NCBI RefSeq assembly: GCF_017813335.1
Contig: NZ_JAGIYY010000006.1
Span: 1 to 64,000, forward strand
From: Tianweitania sediminis
GTDB lineage: Bacteria; Pseudomonadota; Alphaproteobacteria; Rhizobiales; Rhizobiaceae
Direction: 5' to 3'
DNA: 64,000 nt
How positions within the stretch are numbered: position 1 is the stretch's first letter; each line of letters begins with the position of its first letter. Below the pieces are notes generated by a model. It made no database searches, had not been told where the DNA came from, and saw nothing but the letters and a program-made list of their open reading frames with translations. Made by a program: the position numbers and the translations under genes. Shown in pieces: positions 29,064-38,177 of the stretch.

Positions 29064-30126
29064 GCGACCCTGATCATGATGTCGTGGTGATCGGGGCGGA
29101 CAGGCCGGGCTCGCGGTCGCCTACTACCTTCGCCGTGCCGGTCTGGATTTCGTGGTGCTGGACGCGGAGGGGCGGCCCGGCGGCGCCTGGCGTCATACAT
29201 GGGACTCGCTGCGCCTGTTTTCGCCTGCGGGCTACAGCTCGCTGCCCGGCTGGCCCATGCCGTCGAGCCAGACGAAGGGCTTTCCGACAAGGGACGAGGT
29301 GGTCGACTACCTGTCCCGCTACGAGCGTCGCTACGGGTTTCCCATCGAGCGTCCGTGTGAAGTACGTGCCGTGGAGCGCGACGGCGAACGGCTTCGTCTC
29401 CGCCTGAAGGATCAGCGCAGCCTCACTGCACGCGCGGTCGTCAGCGCCACCGGGACATGGGGCGCGCCCTATATTCCCGACTACGCTGGACGGGGGCTCT
29501 TCCGGGGCATTCAGCTCCATTCGGCGCACTACCGAAACCCGCAGCCCTTCGCCGGAAAGCGGGTGCTGATCGTCGGCGGCGGCAATTCCGGGGCCCAGAT
29601 TCTCGCCGAAGTGAGCGAGGTCGCCGAGACCATTTGGGTCACGCTCAAGGAGCCGGTCCTTCTGCCTGACGACATAGACGGCCGGGTGCTCTTCGAGCGC
29701 GCCAGCGCGCGGGTGCGCGGAGACTTCGATCAGGCCGCAACCACCACGCTCGGCGACATCGTCATGGTCCCGCCTGTGAAGGAGGCGAGAGATCGGGGCG
29801 TGCTAACTTCCGTCCGTCCCTTCGAGTGTTTCACCGAGACAGGCGTGGTCTGGCGAGAAGGGACAGAGACGAAGATCGACGCTGTTCTATGGTGTACGGG
29901 GTTCCGTCCTGCAACCGAGCACCTTCGGCCCCTCGGCGCGGTCGAACCTGACGGGCGTATCGAGGTCTTCGACCAACGCGCTGTCAAAGAACCAAGGCTG
30001 TGGTTGGCGGGTTATGGGAACTGGACGGGAGCCGCCTCCGCAACGCTGATTGGCGCCGGGCGTACGGCGCGAGAGCTGACTCCTCGGATCAAGATCGCGC
30101 TGGCGAGCGAAAACTCGGCAGTCTGA
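29060..30126 (+). pseudogene. arsO: ArsO-type flavin monooxygenase, frameshifted in the GxGxxG motif
   Basis: The frame from 29060 reads [13 protein letters not shown] and then derails, while the frame continuing at 29098 reads [20 protein letters not shown] and the rest of a complete ArsO-like monooxygenase to 30126, including [17 protein letters not shown] and WCTGFRPAT. One G is missing around 29093-29099: restoring it gives VVVIGAGQAG, a perfect FAD-binding motif. Either the gene is inactivated or the base is a sequencing error. A downstream start at 29152 would lack the FAD loop. Confidence 0.85.
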
Positions 30127-30164
30127 CCGCGAGGGCGCCTGGCACAAGGTGTGAGTTATTCTCT

Positions 30165-30671
30165 CTACCGCCCCAGTACCGACTTGATCGTGTGACCGCC
30201 GCCATAGATTGCGAGCCAGAGGCCGGCGAAGCCAAGCAGGTGCTCCCATGGGATCGGCACGATCGATGTGCCGGCAGTTGCGTTTGCGACCGGCAGGATC
30301 ACGCCGTTCCACGACCAGAGGAACAGCAACATCCACGACATGGCCGGGCGCCATCCCCAGGAGAAGACGCTGCCACGCTGATCTTCGCGGTCCAGCATGT
30401 GGTCGCGCTGCGAGGTTGCCATGGTGAGGTAGGCGACCCACTCGGCGCTTCGTTCGCGCTCGATCGCCTGCACCTTGGTGGCGGCCTTGGGATCAGCCTC
30501 GATCGCAGCTTTCACTGCTTCCGGTGTGGGCTGAGCACCAAAGGCCTGGGCGAGCGCCTCAACGACCTGTGCGGAAGCCTCTCCAGCGACCCCGCCGAGA
30601 TTGGTGCGCAAGATCGAGCCAAGAATGGGCGCACCGAGGCTAACAAGAACAGGAGCAAGAGAACTAAGCAT
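30165..30671 (-). CDS. Holin-like protein (GTA_holin_3TM type)
   Basis: The 168-residue protein has an N-terminal hydrophobic segment (LAPVLVSLGAPILGSIL), a charged helical middle (QAIERERSAEWVAYLTMATSQRD) and two hydrophobic segments near the C-terminus (MSWMLLFLWSWNGVILPV, LLGFAGLWLAIYGG). This is the plan of the three-segment holin that opens the inner membrane for gene transfer agent release. It overlaps the endolysin gene by 8 bp. Confidence 0.75.
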   Translation of the reverse strand: MLSSLAPVLVSLGAPILGSILRTNLGGVAGEASAQVVEALAQAFGAQPTPEAVKAAIEADPKAATKVQAIERERSAEWVAYLTMATSQRDHMLDREDQRGSVFSWGWRPAMSWMLLFLWSWNGVILPVANATAGTSIVPIPWEHLLGFAGLWLAIYGGGHTIKSVLGR

Positions 30672-31398
30672 TTGCGGCCTCCCGGGCGTAGGCGGTGGCG
30701 CGGTGGGTGTTGATCACCGCGCGAATAATGAGAAAAACGAGCGCCGCAACAGCGAGGACCGCGATGCCCGCGAGAATCCAATCGCCGAGCTGCGCTCCCT
30801 GATTGATGGAGATTGCGCCGCCGCTACCAGCGCCGGCCGCGACCCCGGTCTGGTTGCGCGCCCGAGCACGCGCCTTGTCCGCCTCGTCACCAAGTTGCTG
30901 CTTGACCAGTTCGCGGTTGTCGTTCGCGGCCGTCAGTGCCCAGGCCACGCCCTTGGCTTCGATATCAGCGACACGACGCGCCCAGCCGCGGCCGAAGGTG
31001 TTCCAGATCTTCAGCGACCGCATGAAACTGAGCCGGGTGGCGCAGATACGCTTGACCGTCTCATGGTCCGGTCCGCCGATCGAATCGAGCAGCCATTTGC
31101 GGCCGCGCGAGACGCCGGAGTTCACGGAAGCGTCGTAGGTGGCGAGGTCGACGCCAGCAGCGAGTGTCGGGCCGCCGCTGGGCACCCAGTAGTGTTCGAA
31201 GTAGATCTGCTCGGCTTCGGCCGGGGTAATCTGGCGAACCGGGCGGGCCGGCTTGCCGTGCTGGCGCAGCCAGGCGTGGTACACGGCTTCGGTCACGCCA
31301 TACATTGTTTTGCCACCAGGATCGGCGGGATGGTCAGACCATCCGCCCTCCCACGTCTTGGTCACGTAATGGCAGCGCCGGAACTTGGCCGTGCTCAT
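30664..31398 (-). CDS. Endolysin, glycoside hydrolase family 108, membrane-anchored
   Basis: The 244-residue protein starts with the GH108 motif TWEGGWSDHPADPGGKTMYGVTE, whose Glu17 is the catalytic acid, and continues with the usual WVPSGGPTLAAGVDLATYDASVNSG region. A C-terminal hydrophobic helix (about 205-228) could anchor it to the membrane, as in signal-arrest-type lysins. It degrades peptidoglycan with the adjoining holin. A terminator separates it from the tail genes. Confidence 0.85.
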   Translation of the reverse strand: MSTAKFRRCHYVTKTWEGGWSDHPADPGGKTMYGVTEAVYHAWLRQHGKPARPVRQITPAEAEQIYFEHYWVPSGGPTLAAGVDLATYDASVNSGVSRGRKWLLDSIGGPDHETVKRICATRLSFMRSLKIWNTFGRGWARRVADIEAKGVAWALTAANDNRELVKQQLGDEADKARARARNQTGVAAGAGSGGAISINQGAQLGDWILAGIAVLAVAALVFLIIRAVINTHRATAYAREAANA

Positions 31399-31427
31399 CG
31401 ACGGTTCTCCTCTTGATGCTGAATACG

Positions 31428-31449
31428 AAAAACCCGCCTCGAGGGCGGG
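31428..31449 (-). terminator. Intrinsic terminator between tail and lysis genes
   Basis: Minus-strand CCCGCC (31449-31444) and GGCGGG (31438-31433) pair around a 5-base loop, followed directly by TTTTT (31432-31428). It lies after the DUF6127 gene and before the endolysin start, so full late transcription must read through it or lysis has its own promoter. Confidence 0.85.
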
Positions 31450-31479
31450 TGCGGTTGGTCGATCGGGTTGGTGGCGCGG

Positions 31480-31770
31480 CTACGGAGTGCCGCCGAAGAT
31501 CTTGAGCTTGATCGCGATGCCCGCGAGCAGCGCCAGCATGATCCCGGTGGTGATCATCCGCACCGAAGTCTGCACGGCAGTCCGCCGCACGAGCCGGATG
31601 CATTCCAGCAACGAGCGGATGTCGCGGATGTCGAGGGCGGCTTCCTTGCCCTCGAGCCCCACGTCGGCGAGCGCACGTTTTGCGCCTTCCTCGGCAGCGC
31701 GCGCCAGCATCGCCTCGAACTCGACCTCCGGAATGCGAATGAAGCCTTGATCGGAACGGGGTGGTGTCAT
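31480..31770 (-). CDS. DUF6127 family phage membrane protein
   Basis: From the ATG at 31770 (GGAG five bases upstream; another ATG at 31773) the protein has 96 residues: a soluble N-terminal half with FIRIPEVEFEAMLARAAEEGAKRALADVGL and a single hydrophobic segment near the C-terminus (ITTGIMLALLAGIAIKL). It resembles small DUF6127 proteins found between tail and lysis genes. Function unknown; possibly a lysis accessory. Confidence 0.65.
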   Translation of the reverse strand: MTPPRSDQGFIRIPEVEFEAMLARAAEEGAKRALADVGLEGKEAALDIRDIRSLLECIRLVRRTAVQTSVRMITTGIMLALLAGIAIKLKIFGGTP

Positions 31771-31790
31771 CATCTCTCCTTTCCCGCTCA

Positions 31791-32867
31791 TCAGCCGACC
31801 TTCGCACCCCAGAACGAGGTGTGATCGGCGGCGAAATAGCCATCGGCGACACGGAAGGTGCCCTGCAGCTCGACTGTGTCTCCGGCGCTGAGCGGCACCA
31901 TCGTCTGGAGCGAGAGTGCCGTCGCTTCGGAGACGTGGGTCCCAGAGCTTTCGCCGAACGACCCTCGGACCTCGGTCGAGCCGTTCAACACCAGCCGCCC
32001 GCGCATGCGCGCCGTCGTGCTGGAATTCACCTTGTAGAGAAGCGTCGCGCCGAAGAGGTAGGTGCCGCCAACCGGCGCCACGAAGCGGTTGTTGGCGGCA
32101 TCGAAGGCGCCCTGGTCGTTGTAGTCGGTGTTGTTGATGCCGATCTTCGTCCAGGCGTCGACGGCGACGTAGTTGTCGTAGTTCGTGTAGCCCTTGAAGC
32201 GCGGCAGGCGCGGCTGGTCGACGATGCCGCTGGCATTATCGACAATGAACCCGTCGAAGAAACTGCTGCCGTCCGCGGAGACCGCGAGCCTGAACTTGTC
32301 CGAGCCGAACAGCCCGAGCAGTGCTTTCGTGACATAGGCGGTCTGGAGCGTGAGCCCGAGATCGTCGCCGGCCGCCTCCTTGTTCATGGTGTAAAAAAGG
32401 TCGCCGGTACCGCCCTCGGCTATGGTTTTCGCTGTCCAAAGCGCCGCGTTGAGCTTCGCCGAGAACGGATTGGCGGCGTCGGCGATGGTGCCCACGCCAA
32501 CTAACGCCAAGTTCTGCAAGGCCGCAGGCGTCGTGTCACTCCAGCTCGACCCGTCGTAAACCAGCAGGAGACCTTCGTCCTCCACCCACGCGCGCCAGCC
32601 CGTCCGCGGTGGCAGGCGCAGCCAGGCGCCGTCGGTCCAGATCGCGACGTTCAGGTCCCAGCCAGCCCATGCGCCCGTGGCGCCGGAGCCGACGATGTAG
32701 CGGTCGCCATCGGCGGGACTGCCGGGCGGTGCGGTCAGGTCGCGGTCTAGGACGGAGAGCTGGACGAGTCCGTCAAGCAGCCGCAGCGCCTCATTGTGGG
32801 TGACGTGCTTCTGGGCCTGTGCCGCGAGCATATAAGGCAGCAGGAGATTGGTCGTGGCGTCGGACAT
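31791..32867 (-). CDS. DUF2793 tail-tip protein with C1q-like domain
   Basis: Residues 1-110 form the DUF2793 region common to GTA and prophage tail ends (LLLPYMLAAQAQKHVTHNEALRLLDGL, GDRYIVG). The C-terminal 130 residues, with FVAPVGGTYLFGATLLY and VPLSAGDTVELQGTFRV, look like a C1q/TNF-type jelly-roll, a fold often used for receptor binding. The 358-residue protein is therefore the best candidate for a host-receptor-binding fibre. It directly follows the large host-specificity protein. Confidence 0.75.
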   Translation of the reverse strand: MSDATTNLLLPYMLAAQAQKHVTHNEALRLLDGLVQLSVLDRDLTAPPGSPADGDRYIVGSGATGAWAGWDLNVAIWTDGAWLRLPPRTGWRAWVEDEGLLLVYDGSSWSDTTPAALQNLALVGVGTIADAANPFSAKLNAALWTAKTIAEGGTGDLFYTMNKEAAGDDLGLTLQTAYVTKALLGLFGSDKFRLAVSADGSSFFDGFIVDNASGIVDQPRLPRFKGYTNYDNYVAVDAWTKIGINNTDYNDQGAFDAANNRFVAPVGGTYLFGATLLYKVNSSTTARMRGRLVLNGSTEVRGSFGESSGTHVSEATALSLQTMVPLSAGDTVELQGTFRVADGYFAADHTSFWGAKVG

Positions 32868-32874
32868 GGGGTCC

Positions 32875-35800
32875 TCAGAAGGTCAGCGTGACATTTTTCG
32901 GCGCGCCCCGCCCCACGAGGGCGGAGAGCTGGAAGATGCGGACGTCGAGCGTGTCGCCGGAACCGAGCAGCGCGCCCCAGTCGGCGGTCTGGTGGGCGGC
33001 GGCGTAGACCGCGCTGGTCGTGGTCGCGCTCAGCACCCGCTTCACGGCAGCGCCGTCGAGGATCTCGACCTCATAGGCTTCGAGCTCTTCTCCGAGCGGC
33101 ACCTCAAGCCCGCCCCAGCTGTCGGCTGCAAGCGCGCGGGACCGGCGCGTCCAGCGGATGGTCAGATCGTCGGAGGTGCGGGGCTTGCGCCACGGCTGCT
33201 CGACATGGGCGACGGAGAACGGCCGCAGCCCCACGCCCACCGGCGTGAAGGCCTGCGCCACATAGGTCTCGTCGCTGACCGGACGGCTGGCCGGGCCGAT
33301 GCGCCAGTTCCACGGGATGCCGAGGTCGGCCTCGGCGATCGGCAGCGACGCGAGGCTGTCGTCGAGCACCACGACGCGGGCACCAGCAGGCGCCGGGTTG
33401 CCCATGGTGCCCTCGGTCCCGCGCTGGCCACGCAGGAGCCGGGTCAGACGATATCGACCCGGTGCCAGAAGCTCTGCCGCGCCCGCCTGCACGATCTCCC
33501 AGGTGCCGGGCGCGCTCTCGATGGCCAGCGCGTTCGCCCCGCCGAACAGCGTCAGGTCGGTGACACTTTCCAGCGTGCCGGTCAGCAAATCGACCACCAG
33601 CGCATTGCCGAGATCGAAGCGCGAGGTGGGCCCCGCGAAGAAGTCGGAGACCAGAGCCCCGATCCGCGCGCGACTGCCGAACGTGGTCAGCAACTCAAAC
33701 CCGTCCGTCGACGGGCTGCGGAACACCGCAATCTCGCCGGGCCAGGGAACCGCGTGGGCGGCGACCAGCGGCCGATGCGCGGGCTGGTCCTCGGTCAGCT
33801 GCGGCAGGTCCATCAGCACGGCATCCGGCGCGCCGAACACGACGGCACGCGTCAGCGACGCCGCGCGAGGATCGCCGGGCGGAAGGTCGTAAGTCGCGCG
33901 GTCCTGGCGGACCGCCTCGATGCCGCGCGCCTCCGCGTCGGCGATGAAGACGAGCCGCAGGTCGACCAGCCGCCCGTCATGGGCGAGCCGGATCGCGTCG
34001 GCAGGATCGAGCGCGAGCCGCGAGGGCGGCACACGGAATGCCGCCGTCTCGCGCCCCACCCACGCCTCCATCAGCGCGCGGCGGCAGCGGCGCTCGGCCT
34101 CCTCGGGCGGCACCGCCATCGGGAAGGATTCTGAGGCGATCCGGGTCGTGTCTACCGTGATGCGCCGCGCCTCGACGAGGGCCGCGTCGTAGTCCTCGTC
34201 GGCGCGGGCGATCTGCCATTTCAGCGCCTGCGGCAGTTCGGTCTCCTGGCCGCGCGTCAGTTCCAGCACGTCGCCCTCGCGGGCGGCGACCAGATCGTTG
34301 TGCCCGAGGGTGGCGACGGAGGCCCGGCCGCGCATGACGAAGCGGATCACCCCCTCGGTCTCCACCGCATCGAAGCCGAAGTGGCGCGACAGCGTGGTGA
34401 TCGAGGCGCGCGGGGACTCGAGCGCGCCGATAGCGTAGCCCTCGACGGCACCCCAAAGGCCGGTCACGTCGATGCGATCTTCGGGCAACCCCGCCCGCAG
34501 ACAGAGATGGCGCACCAGTGCCGCCAGCGACACCGCGCCGAGCCGCCCGGTCAGCCAGTGGCCGAGCCGCCAGTTCGCGCCGTCCGTCCAGACGTCGGTC
34601 AGTGCGGGAAAGAACGGATAGGGCCGCGCGTCCCATGTCCAGGCGGCGCATTCGGGCACATGCACCATCCGGCCGCCGTAGACCGAGGACACCGGGTTGT
34701 TCGCGGCCTCGCCCCACCAGAGATATGTCGCCTCGAGATAGGCCCGCTGGATCGCGTCATCGCGCCAGCCCCGCGAGAAATGCGGCGTGAAGCTCTCCGA
34801 CGACTTCGGGTCGAAGAAGACGTTCGGCTGGTTGGTGCCCCGGTCGATGGCGGGACAGCCGAGCTCGGTGAACCAGATGGGCTTGGACTGCGGCGCCCAC
34901 GCCGTCGGCGTCGCGCTCTCCACACCGCCCGGGCGGTCGTAGTGTGCGTTCGACCACCAGGCGCGAAGATCCTTGTAGCGAAAGACCCACGGCTTGGCCG
35001 CCGCGCCATCCGTGATCGGGGTCCGCACCTGCCCGGTGCGATCCGCCGCACTGGCATAGAACCAGTCGAAGCCTTCGCCGCCCGCGATATTGGTTTGCAG
35101 GTAGGCGCGGTCGTAGATCGCGGGCCAGCCCTCGGCTGCATCGAGATGCTCGAACCCGTCCCGCCAGTCGGAGAGCGGCATGTAGTTGTCGATCCCGACG
35201 AAGTCGATCTCCGGATCAGCCCAGAGCGGATCGAGATGAAAGAACACGTCGCCTGAGCCGTCACCCGGCTGGTGACCGAAATACTCCGACCAGTCCGCCG
35301 CATAGCCGACCTTGGTGCCGGACCCGAGGATCAAGCGCACATCCGCAAGGAGGTCCCGATACGCCTGCACGGCCGGATAGCTGCTGGCGCCCGAGCGGAT
35401 CGTCGTCAGCCCCGGCATCTCGGTGCCGATCAGGAAGGCATCGACCCCGCCCGCCGCCGCGCAGAGATGGGCGTAGTGCAGCACCATGCGGCGCAGGCCC
35501 CAGTCGCCCGATGGCCCGGTCCAGTTGACGCTCTCGCCCGAGACGCTGAAGCTCGCGGGCGTGGCCGCGCCGAACAGCGCCGCGACCTGGCTTGCCGCCG
35601 TGGCGGTCTTTTCCACGGTCCCGGCGAACCCCGCTGCGGGCGAGCAGGTGATCCGCCCCCGCCAGGGAAAGGCAGGCTGTCCGGTCTCCGCGGCATTGTC
35701 GGAATACGGGTTCGGCAGCGTGTTGCCGGGCGGCACATCCATCAGGATGAAGGGATAGAAGGTCACGCGCAGCCCGCGCGCCTTCATCTCCTGGATCGCC

Positions 35801-36840
35801 TGCACCACGGCGAAGTCGAATGGCGTGCCGCCATAGACGGGCCGATCCTGATCGTCGCGGCTGACGAGGAAGGCATTGGCGCGGCTGACGCCATTGACCG
35901 ACCAGCTGGCGGGCGTGGTCGACTTGGCCGAGACCTCGACGCCGGGCCGCACCTTGCAGGAGCCCGCGCGCAGGTCGTCGCCGAACCACGCCACGACGAG
36001 ACTGACACTCTCGACCGAGGGCGCCATCGCTTGCAGCCGGTCCAGCGCCTCCACAATGTCGGTGGAGTCGGCGAGCGCGTTCAGGTTCTCGGGCACCGTC
36101 GCGCCGCCATCGGTCTTTCGGATCGCCTGCGTGGCGTAGGTGAACTCGCCCGAGGCCGGGATCATGGTGACGGCGCGGGTGAGCCCCTCGGCGGTGTCGG
36201 GATCGGCAAGCGGGCGGAACACCTCGAAGGACAGCTGCGGCAGACGGTTGCCATAGGTCGAGAGCGCCAGCTCCTCGAAGACCACATAGGCCGTCCCGCG
36301 ATAGGCGGGCGTGCTGGCGGCACCCATCCTTGACGCGATGAACGGATCAGCGGTTTGGGTCTCGTCGCCCGGATACCAGCGCCAGGTGACGCCGGAGAGG
36401 TCCATCGGCTTGCCGTCGGCCCAGATGCGCCCGATGCCGGTGATCGGGCCCTCGCAGAGCGCGACCGCGAAGCTCGCATAGTACAGATACTCGGTGGTCT
36501 TGACCTTGCCGCCCCCGCCGCCCTTGCCGCCGCCCTGCGTGGTGGTCTTCGTCTCCTCGCGGAAGTCCGTAGCCCAGATGATGTTGCCGCCCATGCGCAT
36601 GCGGCCATAGAGCCGCGGGATCACAGCACCTTCGGTAGCCGAGGTGATGCGCAGCGTGTCGAGCCGCGCGCCCTCGATGCGCTGCGTCGGCGCCAGCGAC
36701 GAGATGATCCAGCTGTCGACGACCGAGCCGATGCTGGAGCCGATGAAACCGCCGATGGTCGCGGCGCTGACGCCGAGGATCGCGCCGCCGATCGAACCAC
36801 CAATGGCGGCGCCGGCCGCGCCGAGGACAAGCGTTGCCAT
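32875..36840 (-). CDS. Host-specificity/tail-hub protein with GTA TIM-barrel-like domain
   Basis: The 1321-residue protein matches the last structural gene of RcGTA-type particles. It has an N-terminal Ala/Gly-rich hydrophobic domain (GAAGAAIGGSIGGAILGVSAAT), a central TIM-barrel-like region (about 400-760, with FDWFYASAADRTGQ and WFTELGCPAIDRGTNQ) and a tail-hub C-terminal half. It is predicted to sit at the tail tip and contact the host envelope. Neighbours NlpC/P60, DUF2163 and DUF2460 are its usual companions. Confidence 0.9.
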   Translation of the reverse strand: MATLVLGAAGAAIGGSIGGAILGVSAATIGGFIGSSIGSVVDSWIISSLAPTQRIEGARLDTLRITSATEGAVIPRLYGRMRMGGNIIWATDFREETKTTTQGGGKGGGGGKVKTTEYLYYASFAVALCEGPITGIGRIWADGKPMDLSGVTWRWYPGDETQTADPFIASRMGAASTPAYRGTAYVVFEELALSTYGNRLPQLSFEVFRPLADPDTAEGLTRAVTMIPASGEFTYATQAIRKTDGGATVPENLNALADSTDIVEALDRLQAMAPSVESVSLVVAWFGDDLRAGSCKVRPGVEVSAKSTTPASWSVNGVSRANAFLVSRDDQDRPVYGGTPFDFAVVQAIQEMKARGLRVTFYPFILMDVPPGNTLPNPYSDNAAETGQPAFPWRGRITCSPAAGFAGTVEKTATAASQVAALFGAATPASFSVSGESVNWTGPSGDWGLRRMVLHYAHLCAAAGGVDAFLIGTEMPGLTTIRSGASSYPAVQAYRDLLADVRLILGSGTKVGYAADWSEYFGHQPGDGSGDVFFHLDPLWADPEIDFVGIDNYMPLSDWRDGFEHLDAAEGWPAIYDRAYLQTNIAGGEGFDWFYASAADRTGQVRTPITDGAAAKPWVFRYKDLRAWWSNAHYDRPGGVESATPTAWAPQSKPIWFTELGCPAIDRGTNQPNVFFDPKSSESFTPHFSRGWRDDAIQRAYLEATYLWWGEAANNPVSSVYGGRMVHVPECAAWTWDARPYPFFPALTDVWTDGANWRLGHWLTGRLGAVSLAALVRHLCLRAGLPEDRIDVTGLWGAVEGYAIGALESPRASITTLSRHFGFDAVETEGVIRFVMRGRASVATLGHNDLVAAREGDVLELTRGQETELPQALKWQIARADEDYDAALVEARRITVDTTRIASESFPMAVPPEEAERRCRRALMEAWVGRETAAFRVPPSRLALDPADAIRLAHDGRLVDLRLVFIADAEARGIEAVRQDRATYDLPPGDPRAASLTRAVVFGAPDAVLMDLPQLTEDQPAHRPLVAAHAVPWPGEIAVFRSPSTDGFELLTTFGSRARIGALVSDFFAGPTSRFDLGNALVVDLLTGTLESVTDLTLFGGANALAIESAPGTWEIVQAGAAELLAPGRYRLTRLLRGQRGTEGTMGNPAPAGARVVVLDDSLASLPIAEADLGIPWNWRIGPASRPVSDETYVAQAFTPVGVGLRPFSVAHVEQPWRKPRTSDDLTIRWTRRSRALAADSWGGLEVPLGEELEAYEVEILDGAAVKRVLSATTTSAVYAAAHQTADWGALLGSGDTLDVRIFQLSALVGRGAPKNVTLTF

Positions 36841-36849
36841 GTCGAGGTC

Positions 36850-37296
36850 TCAGCGTTGCGGGAACAGGAAAGCGAAGGCGATGCGCCGCAGCCAGGATGG
36901 GGCGAGCGGTTCCTCGATCACGCCGAGCCGCTCGTAGGCGTGGAGGAAGGAGGCGGGACCGGTCAGGATCCCGACATGCTTGGCGATGGCGCGGGGCTTC
37001 ATGCGGAAGAGCACCAGCGCGCCGGGACCAGCCTCGGCGGGCGCGACCTCGATCATCATCCGCCGCGCGCCGTCCGCCAGAACCTCGCGCGGGCCGGTCT
37101 CGCCCCAGTCGCGGCTGTAGGGCGGGATCGGGAATGGCTCTGGGCCGACGACCTCGCGCCAGACGCCCCGGGCCAGCCCGAGGCAGTCGCAGCCGACGCC
37201 GCGCAGGCTCGCCTGGTCGTGGTACGGCGTGCCGATCCAGGACCGCGTAATGGCGATGACGCGCGCGGGGTCGGCGAATGCGAGAGGTTGCGTCAC
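36850..37296 (-). CDS. NlpC/P60-type tail peptidase
   Basis: The 148-residue protein has the NlpC core: WIGTPYHDQASLRGVGCDCLGL with catalytic Cys38, and AKHVGIL with the catalytic His. It probably cuts peptidoglycan cross-links at the tail tip during DNA entry, as GTA orfg14 homologs do. The start is GTG at 37296, overlapping the DUF2163 stop as GTGA. Confidence 0.88.
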   Translation of the reverse strand: MTQPLAFADPARVIAITRSWIGTPYHDQASLRGVGCDCLGLARGVWREVVGPEPFPIPPYSRDWGETGPREVLADGARRMMIEVAPAEAGPGALVLFRMKPRAIAKHVGILTGPASFLHAYERLGVIEEPLAPSWLRRIAFAFLFPQR

Positions 37297-38177
37297 AGCA
37301 CGCCACCCTCGTGCCCGCCATCCTTCGTGGCATAGCGCAGCACCGCGTCCTGGCCGGGGATATGCGGGAAGCCTCGGAAGTTGGCGGTGTTGGCGAACTT
37401 AGCCCCGCAGGTCTCCATGCGCTTGTCGCAGCCCGCGCAGATGGTGAAGCCGTCACCCTCGGCGATCGCGCGCATCGGCGCCTCGAGCAGGGTCAGCACA
37501 GCGATGCCGTCCGAGACGTCGTGGCCGAGCACTTCGGTGCGCCGCCCCGCGTTCGCGCCGCTCGTCCAGTCCAGCGTGCCGAAGGTGAACCAGCCGGAGG
37601 TGAATCCGCCGAGCCCCGAGGCGGTGAAGGCCCGGTCGCGCAGCAGATCGATCACGGCGCCCGTGCCCTTGTAGGCGGGATCCTCGAGGTCGACGCCGCA
37701 GCGCGCATCGCCAAGCGCGGCATCACAGGTTGCCTGGAACGTACGCCCCACCGTCTGGCCGAGGACGTGGGCGAGCGAGCGCACCTCGGCGACGAAGGCC
37801 AGCCGCCCGCGCCGGATCTGCCCGATGGCGCCCCGGCGCATCAGCACGCGCTGGCCCGTGTCCGCCCAGTTCACGCGCCAGACTTCGACCTCGGCATTGT
37901 CCCAGCGGCCATCGAGGATGTCGGTCTCGGTGATCCGGTCCGATGTCAGCACGCCCTCGGCGTCCTGCGCGTCGACCGACAGGTCCGAGCCAGAGCGGAC
38001 CTCTGACGCGGTGAGCCCGCTCTCGGGCTCGAAGTCGGTGCCGTCGAAGGCGAGCGTCCGGTCGTGATCGGTGAAGCCGAAACTCGTGCCGTCGGCGCGC
38101 GCGATCCGCCAGCACCAGGCGAGCGTCGTCGTGCCCTCGTCGAGATGGGCCTGCAGGGCGGGGTCGAGGGTCTTCAT
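37293..38177 (-). CDS. DUF2163 tail-tip protein
   Basis: The 294-residue protein carries the N-terminal LAWCWRIARADGTSFGFTDHDRTLAFDG and a C-terminal cysteine cluster (FTICAGCDKRMETCGAKF) followed by NFRGFPHIPGQD, which define DUF2163/TIGR02218. Homologs in RcGTA (orfg13) form the tail-hub ring and bind an iron-sulfur cluster through such cysteines. It overlaps neighbours by four bases on both sides. Confidence 0.9.
   Translation of the reverse strand: MKTLDPALQAHLDEGTTTLAWCWRIARADGTSFGFTDHDRTLAFDGTDFEPESGLTASEVRSGSDLSVDAQDAEGVLTSDRITETDILDGRWDNAEVEVWRVNWADTGQRVLMRRGAIGQIRRGRLAFVAEVRSLAHVLGQTVGRTFQATCDAALGDARCGVDLEDPAYKGTGAVIDLLRDRAFTASGLGGFTSGWFTFGTLDWTSGANAGRRTEVLGHDVSDGIAVLTLLEAPMRAIAEGDGFTICAGCDKRMETCGAKFANTANFRGFPHIPGQDAVLRYATKDGGHEGGVL

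Noticed and set aside
32848-34134. Plus-strand open frame (428 codons)
   Set aside because: Mirror of the tail-hub gene caused by GC-rich codon use; composition is Arg/Gly-rich and low in motifs.
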